A DNA stretch of 64,000 nucleotides, taken from contig NZ_JAQTZU010000011.1 of assembly GCF_028687615.1 (NCBI RefSeq), positions 1 to 64,000 of the forward strand. Direction: 5' to 3'. The notes under the pieces were generated by a model that saw only the letters and a program-made list of their open reading frames with translations, did no database searches and had not been told where the DNA came from. Origin of the DNA: Methylovulum sp. GTDB taxonomy: Bacteria > Pseudomonadota > Gammaproteobacteria > Methylococcales > Methylomonadaceae. Shown piece after piece: positions 59,026-64,000 of the stretch (position 1 is the stretch's first letter; each line of letters starts with the position of its first letter). Made by a program: the position numbers and the translations under genes.

Positions 59026-60003
59026 ATGAAATTAAATGACCAAAAACTCCGTGAATTAGGAAAAGCGGTCATCCAAGTGGAAGCGCAGGCAATAGCCGAT
59101 CTGGAAGATCAAATTAACGATAATTTTGTCGCCGCGTGTAAACTGCTGTTCGAATGCACTGGACGGGTGGTGGTCATCGGCATGGGCAAATCCGGGCATA
59201 TCGCCAGCAAAATTGCCGCAACGCTCGCCAGCACCGGCACACCGGCTTTTTTTGTACATCCGGGTGAGGCCAGCCACGGAGATTTGGGCATGATCACCAA
59301 ACATGATGTGGTGGTGGCGCTGTCAAATTCCGGGGAGACCGAAGAAGTCCTGACCATTTTGCCTATCATCAAACGTCTGGGCGTCCCGCTGGTTGCGATA
59401 ACGGGTAATGAGAAATCAACTTTAGCGGGATTTTCAACTACTTACCTAAATGTCGCCGTTAAACAGGAAGCCTGTCCCTTGGGGCTGGCCCCAACATCGA
59501 GCAGCACCGCCGCCTTGGTGATGGGCGACGCGCTGGCTGTTTCATTATTGGAAGCACGCGGTTTCACCCGCGATGATTTTGCCCTCGCCCATCCTGGCGG
59601 AAGCTTGGGAAAACGTTTGTTATTGCGGGTCAGGGATATTATGCACGTCGGTGTCAACATGCCTTCCGTGCCTGAATCGGCATTGATCAGCCACGCCCTG
59701 CTGGAAATGACCGAAAAACAATTGGGTATGACGGCTATTGTGGAAGCCAACAACCGGGTCATCGGTATTTTTACCGACGGCGATTTACGCAGGATGCTGG
59801 GAAGGAACTTGGATATCCATAGCACCCCGATCACCGAAGTGATGACCCCGCATTGCGCCGTCATCACTGCCGATATACTCGCTGCCGAAGCCATGCAAAT
59901 TATGGAACAGAAAAAAATTAACGCGCTCATTGTGGTCGATAACCAGCAATGCGCTATCGGGGCCTTGAACATGCACGATTTGATCCAGGCAGGTATTGTC
60001 TGA
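59026..60003 (+). CDS. kdsD: Arabinose-5-phosphate isomerase
   Basis: SIS domain VVVIGMGKSGHIASKIAATLASTGTPAFFVHPGEASHGDLG + CBS pair. Confidence 0.95.
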   Translation: MKLNDQKLRELGKAVIQVEAQAIADLEDQINDNFVAACKLLFECTGRVVVIGMGKSGHIASKIAATLASTGTPAFFVHPGEASHGDLGMITKHDVVVALSNSGETEEVLTILPIIKRLGVPLVAITGNEKSTLAGFSTTYLNVAVKQEACPLGLAPTSSSTAALVMGDALAVSLLEARGFTRDDFALAHPGGSLGKRLLLRVRDIMHVGVNMPSVPESALISHALLEMTEKQLGMTAIVEANNRVIGIFTDGDLRRMLGRNLDIHSTPITEVMTPHCAVITADILAAEAMQIMEQKKINALIVVDNQQCAIGALNMHDLIQAGIV

Positions 60004-60545
60004 TGCCAAATACCAAATCCCTATCCAGCCTATACGCCAAGGCCAGCCAGATTAAATTGCTGATCCTCGATGTTGACGGCGTTTTGACAGATGGTAAGTT
60101 GTTTTTTGACCACGAAGGAAATGAATATAAAAGTTTCCATGCCCAAGACGGGCATGGCATTAAATTACTGCGTCAAACGGGCGTAGAAGTGGCGGTCATT
60201 TCAGGCCGCCGTTCCAACGCAGTCAGTTTACGCATGAACAGCCTGGGCATCGCCCATGTTTATCAAGGGCACGAAGACAAACGCGCCGCGTTCCAGGAAC
60301 TGCTGGCCACACTCAAGATAACACCGGCACAAGCCGCCTATGTCGGCGATGATTTGCTGGACTTGCCGATTATGGCGCGGGCCGGTTTGGCAATTGCCGT
60401 CAATGACGCTGTTGATACGGTCAAACAACACGCACAATGGCATACCCAACGCAACGGTGGGCAAGGTGCGGTACGCGAAGTGTGTGATCTTATCATGCAA
60501 GCACAAGGGCATTATGATGCCATCGTCGAAACTTATCTGATATGA
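60003..60545 (+). CDS. kdsC: KDO-8-phosphate phosphatase
   Basis: LLILDVDGVLTDGKLFF; start set at 60003 (TGATG overlap). Confidence 0.95.
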   Translation: MPNTKSLSSLYAKASQIKLLILDVDGVLTDGKLFFDHEGNEYKSFHAQDGHGIKLLRQTGVEVAVISGRRSNAVSLRMNSLGIAHVYQGHEDKRAAFQELLATLKITPAQAAYVGDDLLDLPIMARAGLAIAVNDAVDTVKQHAQWHTQRNGGQGAVREVCDLIMQAQGHYDAIVETYLI

Positions 60546-61114
60546 CGTTTTTTAGAGACCAATACGGCTATCTCTATTTGTTTTTTGTTGCGCTGGCTAG
60601 CTGGATACTTGTTAATTTAAGCGGGGGCGACAATCTGGGCAACCGCTTAATACCGCCGCATAGCCCCGATTTGTTCAGCAAAGGCTATACTAAGTGGGAA
60701 ATGGACACGTCAGGTTTGGTAAACACCCAATTGTTTGCTGATAAAATTGTCCATTATAGCGATGACCACACCACCCAAATGGAGAAGCCATCCATCGTTT
60801 TTTATCTGGAAAAACAACCGCCGTGGCGCATCCAGGCGGAATCGGGCAGCGTGTCGGCGGATAGAAAAAATATCCTGCTCCACGGCAAAGTCATTGTTGA
60901 CAGGGACCAATACAACAATACCAAAGCCCTGAAGATAAACACCTCCAATCTTAAAGTGAAACCAGAAACTCATTTTGCAGAAACTGATGAGCAGGCAGAA
61001 TTACTGAGCCTGCCAAACAAAACCACAGGGACTGGAATGAAACTGGTTTTTAAGCAGCCAATTCGTATTGAATTACTGGCTCATGTGCAAGGGAAATATG
61101 AAAGACAACAATAA
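60542..61114 (+). CDS. lptC: LPS export protein LptC
   Basis: 190 aa, N-terminal TM, synteny kdsC-lptC-lptA-lptB. Confidence 0.88.
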   Translation: MTFFRDQYGYLYLFFVALASWILVNLSGGDNLGNRLIPPHSPDLFSKGYTKWEMDTSGLVNTQLFADKIVHYSDDHTTQMEKPSIVFYLEKQPPWRIQAESGSVSADRKNILLHGKVIVDRDQYNNTKALKINTSNLKVKPETHFAETDEQAELLSLPNKTTGTGMKLVFKQPIRIELLAHVQGKYERQQ

Positions 61115-61616
61115 AAAACTCATTCTCTTCTGCGGTATCTTACTAAACACTTTTTATAACACCGTCAGCTTTGCCCTGGAAAGCGATGCAGATCAACCCA
61201 TTTCGATTGATTCCAACACCGCAACTTATGACGATGCCACAGAAACCAGCACCTACACCGGCAACGTCATCTCCATCCAGGGCAGTATCCGGGTCAATTC
61301 CGATAAATTGGTCGTTTATTTGAAAAATGGCGAAGTCGATAAATTGATATTCACCGGCAACCGCGCCAAATTTAAGCAAACACCTAATGCCGGTGCCGAA
61401 GACATTATTGGCGAAGCCTTGCTTGGCGAATATTATCCGAAAAAAAATTTGCTGGTCTTGCAAAATAAGGCGGTTGTGACCCAAGGTAACGCCACTTATT
61501 CGAGCAACTTAATCGAATACGATATTAAAAGCTCACTGGTGAAAGCGGGTGAAAAATCATCCGATACCAAACGCGTCCATGTTATATTAAAGCCGAAAGC
61601 TAAAAACGCCCCATAA
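61098..61616 (+). CDS. lptA: LPS transport periplasmic protein LptA
   Basis: Signal peptide; [43 protein letters not shown]. Confidence 0.92.
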   Translation: MKDNNKKLILFCGILLNTFYNTVSFALESDADQPISIDSNTATYDDATETSTYTGNVISIQGSIRVNSDKLVVYLKNGEVDKLIFTGNRAKFKQTPNAGAEDIIGEALLGEYYPKKNLLVLQNKAVVTQGNATYSSNLIEYDIKSSLVKAGEKSSDTKRVHVILKPKAKNAP

Positions 61617-61618
61617 GC

Positions 61619-62344
61619 ATGGCAACCCTGACAGCAACCCAATTATTTAAAGCTTACCATAAGCGCAATGTTGTCGATGGCGTATCCCTGGAAATCAATA
61701 CAGGGGAAGTCGTCGGTTTATTAGGGCCGAACGGTGCCGGAAAAACCACTAGCTTTTATATGATGGTCGGCTTAATCAAAGCGGATACGGGCGAGATCAG
61801 ACTGGATGACAAGGCCATCACATATTATCCGATGCACTTGCGGGCACGCTTAGGTATCGGTTATTTACCGCAAGAACCATCGATTTTCCGTAAATTGAGT
61901 GTCGCCGACAATTTGCGGGCGGTGTTACAAATCAGCGGAGATTTGAGCAACAGCCAAATTGAATTGGTCATTGATGATTTGTTGCAGGAATTTAATATCT
62001 TGCATTTGCGCAACCAGCAGGCACTGAGCTTGTCAGGCGGCGAACGTCGGCGCGTTGAAATTGCCCGCGCATTGGCAACCCAACCACAATTCATTTTACT
62101 GGATGAGCCTTTTGCCGGCGTCGACCCCATATCGGTGGACGACATAAAAAAAATCATCGTGCATTTGAAGCAACGCGGCATCGGCGTTTTGATCACCGAA
62201 CATAATGTTCGTGAAACTTTAGGTATTTGTGACCGCGCTTATATACTCAATAATGGCAAAGTCATCGCCGAAGGCGGCGCAGAAGCCATTGTTGCCAATG
62301 AGGAAGTTAGAAAAGTTTATTTAGGCCAAAATTTTAGTCTTTAA
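61619..62344 (+). CDS. lptB: LPS export ABC ATPase LptB
   Basis: [52 protein letters not shown]. Confidence 0.96.
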   Translation: MATLTATQLFKAYHKRNVVDGVSLEINTGEVVGLLGPNGAGKTTSFYMMVGLIKADTGEIRLDDKAITYYPMHLRARLGIGYLPQEPSIFRKLSVADNLRAVLQISGDLSNSQIELVIDDLLQEFNILHLRNQQALSLSGGERRRVEIARALATQPQFILLDEPFAGVDPISVDDIKKIIVHLKQRGIGVLITEHNVRETLGICDRAYILNNGKVIAEGGAEAIVANEEVRKVYLGQNFSL

Positions 62345-62362
62345 GTACTGTATTCAAATAAA

Positions 62363-63808
62363 ATGAAACAATCCCTACATCTTCGGCAAGGCCTGCAGCT
62401 TACCATGACGCCGCAATTGCAGCAGGCGATCAAGTTGTTGCAGATGTCTACTTTAGATTTGCAACAAGAAATCCAGCAAGCGCTTGAATCTAACATGATG
62501 CTGGAGATTAACGAAGACGAAAACAATATCCCGGTTTCTGAACTGCTCCCGGAGAAAAAAACCGAACACTCGGATTCGCAAACCAGTGAAGGCTCGCAAA
62601 CGGATATTCCTGATGAGCTGCCCATTGATTCATCATGGGAGGATATCTACGACGCCGTCATGGAGTCCGGTAGCCATAACAGCGAAACCGTTGAATTTGA
62701 AACCCAACGCAGCAATAGTGCGACCCTGCTGGACCATTTGTTATGGCAACTGGAACTGACGCGTTTTTCCGAACGCGACCACGCCATTGCCATCGGCATT
62801 ATTGATTCGATTAATGAAGACGGCTATCTGACCAGCAAGCCTGAAGACATATTTCAAGCGATGCAAACGCAATTGGATGACTTGGATATTGAAGAAGTCT
62901 TTGCCGTCTTGCACCGAATCCAAAACTTTGACCCCGCCGGCGTCGCCGCGATTGACTTAAGTGATTGTCTACGTCTGCAATTGCGCCAGTTGCCTGAAAC
63001 CACGCCTTATCGTGAAGAAGCCCTCGCCGTGGTCACCCAGCATCTGGATTTACTGGCTACCCATGAGCAAACCAAGCTGATGCGCAAACTGGGCTTGACC
63101 GAACGGCAACTGGACACCGTAGTCGCCTTGATCAGGACACTTGAGCCCAAACCAGGCTCACGCATCCAAGAACACGATTCCGAATACGTCATCCCAGATG
63201 TTTATGTCATCAAGCAAAACGGGGTATGGCAAGTCAATTTAAACCCTGATATTGCCCCAAAATTGCGTATCAACCCGTTTTATTCGGCAATGATCAAGCG
63301 GGCGGATAACAGCAAAGACAACACCTGCATGAAAGACCATCTGCAAGAAGCCCGCTGGTTTATCAAAAGCCTGCATAGCCGCAACGACACGCTGTTGCGT
63401 GTTGCCAGATCTATCGTCGAAAAACAAACCGCGTTTCTTGAGCATGGCTCGGTCGCGATGAAACCGATGGTGTTGCGTGATATTGCCGAAGAGCTTGAAT
63501 TGCACGAGTCGACTATCTCGCGCGTGACTACACAAAAATTCATGCACACCCCCAATGGTATTTTTGAATTCAAATACTTTTTTTCCAGCCATGTCTCGAC
63601 CGAAGGTGGCGGTGAATGCTCGTCCACCGCGATACGGGCGATTATTAAAGAATTAATCAGCAATGAGGATCCGGCGAAACCGCTGAGTGACAGCAAAATT
63701 GCCGATTTTTTAAACGAGAAAGGCATCAATGTTGCCAGAAGGACAATTGCCAAGTATCGGGAAGCGATGTTTATCGCATCATCTAGCCAGAGAAAACGGA
63801 TTTTGTAA
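62363..63808 (+). CDS. rpoN: RNA polymerase sigma-54 factor
   Basis: LRQGLQLTMTPQLQQAIKLLQMS; RpoN-box ARRTIAKYREAM. Confidence 0.97.
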   Translation: MKQSLHLRQGLQLTMTPQLQQAIKLLQMSTLDLQQEIQQALESNMMLEINEDENNIPVSELLPEKKTEHSDSQTSEGSQTDIPDELPIDSSWEDIYDAVMESGSHNSETVEFETQRSNSATLLDHLLWQLELTRFSERDHAIAIGIIDSINEDGYLTSKPEDIFQAMQTQLDDLDIEEVFAVLHRIQNFDPAGVAAIDLSDCLRLQLRQLPETTPYREEALAVVTQHLDLLATHEQTKLMRKLGLTERQLDTVVALIRTLEPKPGSRIQEHDSEYVIPDVYVIKQNGVWQVNLNPDIAPKLRINPFYSAMIKRADNSKDNTCMKDHLQEARWFIKSLHSRNDTLLRVARSIVEKQTAFLEHGSVAMKPMVLRDIAEELELHESTISRVTTQKFMHTPNGIFEFKYFFSSHVSTEGGGECSSTAIRAIIKELISNEDPAKPLSDSKIADFLNEKGINVARRTIAKYREAMFIASSSQRKRIL

Positions 63809-63853
63809 GATCCTTCCCTGCTAAAAACCATCAATTCATTAAGGAGTTTTACC

Positions 63854-64000
63854 ATGCAAGTCATAATAACAGGTCATCATCTTGAAATAACCGATGCGTT
63901 ACGGACGCATATCGACGCAAAATTTGCCAAATTAGCCCGGCATTTTGACAACGTCACTGATGTACATGTTATTTTAAGTGTAGAAAAACTGGTGCAGAAA
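63854..64000 (+). CDS. hpf: Ribosome hibernation promoting factor / RaiA family (truncated by window end)
   Basis: MQVIITGHHLEITDALRTHIDAKFAKLARHFDNVTDVHVILSVEKLVQK; RBS aaggag; downstream of rpoN. Confidence 0.92.
   Translation, partial: MQVIITGHHLEITDALRTHIDAKFAKLARHFDNVTDVHVILSVEKLVQK

Noticed and set aside
58832-59029. 65-aa ORF before kdsD
   Set aside because: Non-conserved-looking sequence in the kdsD leader; overlaps the kdsD start; no motif.

Overview
Chromosomal window from a gammaproteobacterium, most likely a methanotroph of the Methylococcales. This is inferred from tetrahydromethanopterin/methanofuran-linked genes (mfnB, DUF447, DHPS-like/DUF6513, flavoprotein, mfnE-like) sitting among gammaproteobacterial synteny blocks. 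Recognisable blocks: Fnr-type regulator; large EF-hand membrane protein; H4MPT cluster + folP; dabA-dabB inorganic-carbon uptake; petABC (bc1); ihfB-rpsA-cmk-tyrA/aroA-hisC-(2 extra genes)-pheA-serC-gyrA; eukaryotic-type icd; tRNA-Gly and tRNA-Cys; PQQ-associated ABC transporter cluster; lnt; an accessory region at about 42.4-49 kb (Ycf46-like AAA+ ATPase with a partner, toxin-antitoxin pair, candidate nuclease/glycine-zipper effector with a WYL regulator) containing several repeat families; tandem dynamin-like GTPases; mfnE-pabB; decayed UbiA pseudogene; mlaF without a downstream mlaE; kdsD-kdsC-lptC-lptA-lptB-rpoN-hpf. Best leads: the WYL + QxK-motif/glycine-zipper protein module and its neighbouring Ycf46-like AAA operon; two related tandem long palindromes 3 nt upstream of mlaF; a 136-bp MITE-like element with 23-bp TIRs and an 8-bp target duplication; mutually exclusive hairpins upstream of icd. 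All family names come from reading the translations, with no database search.
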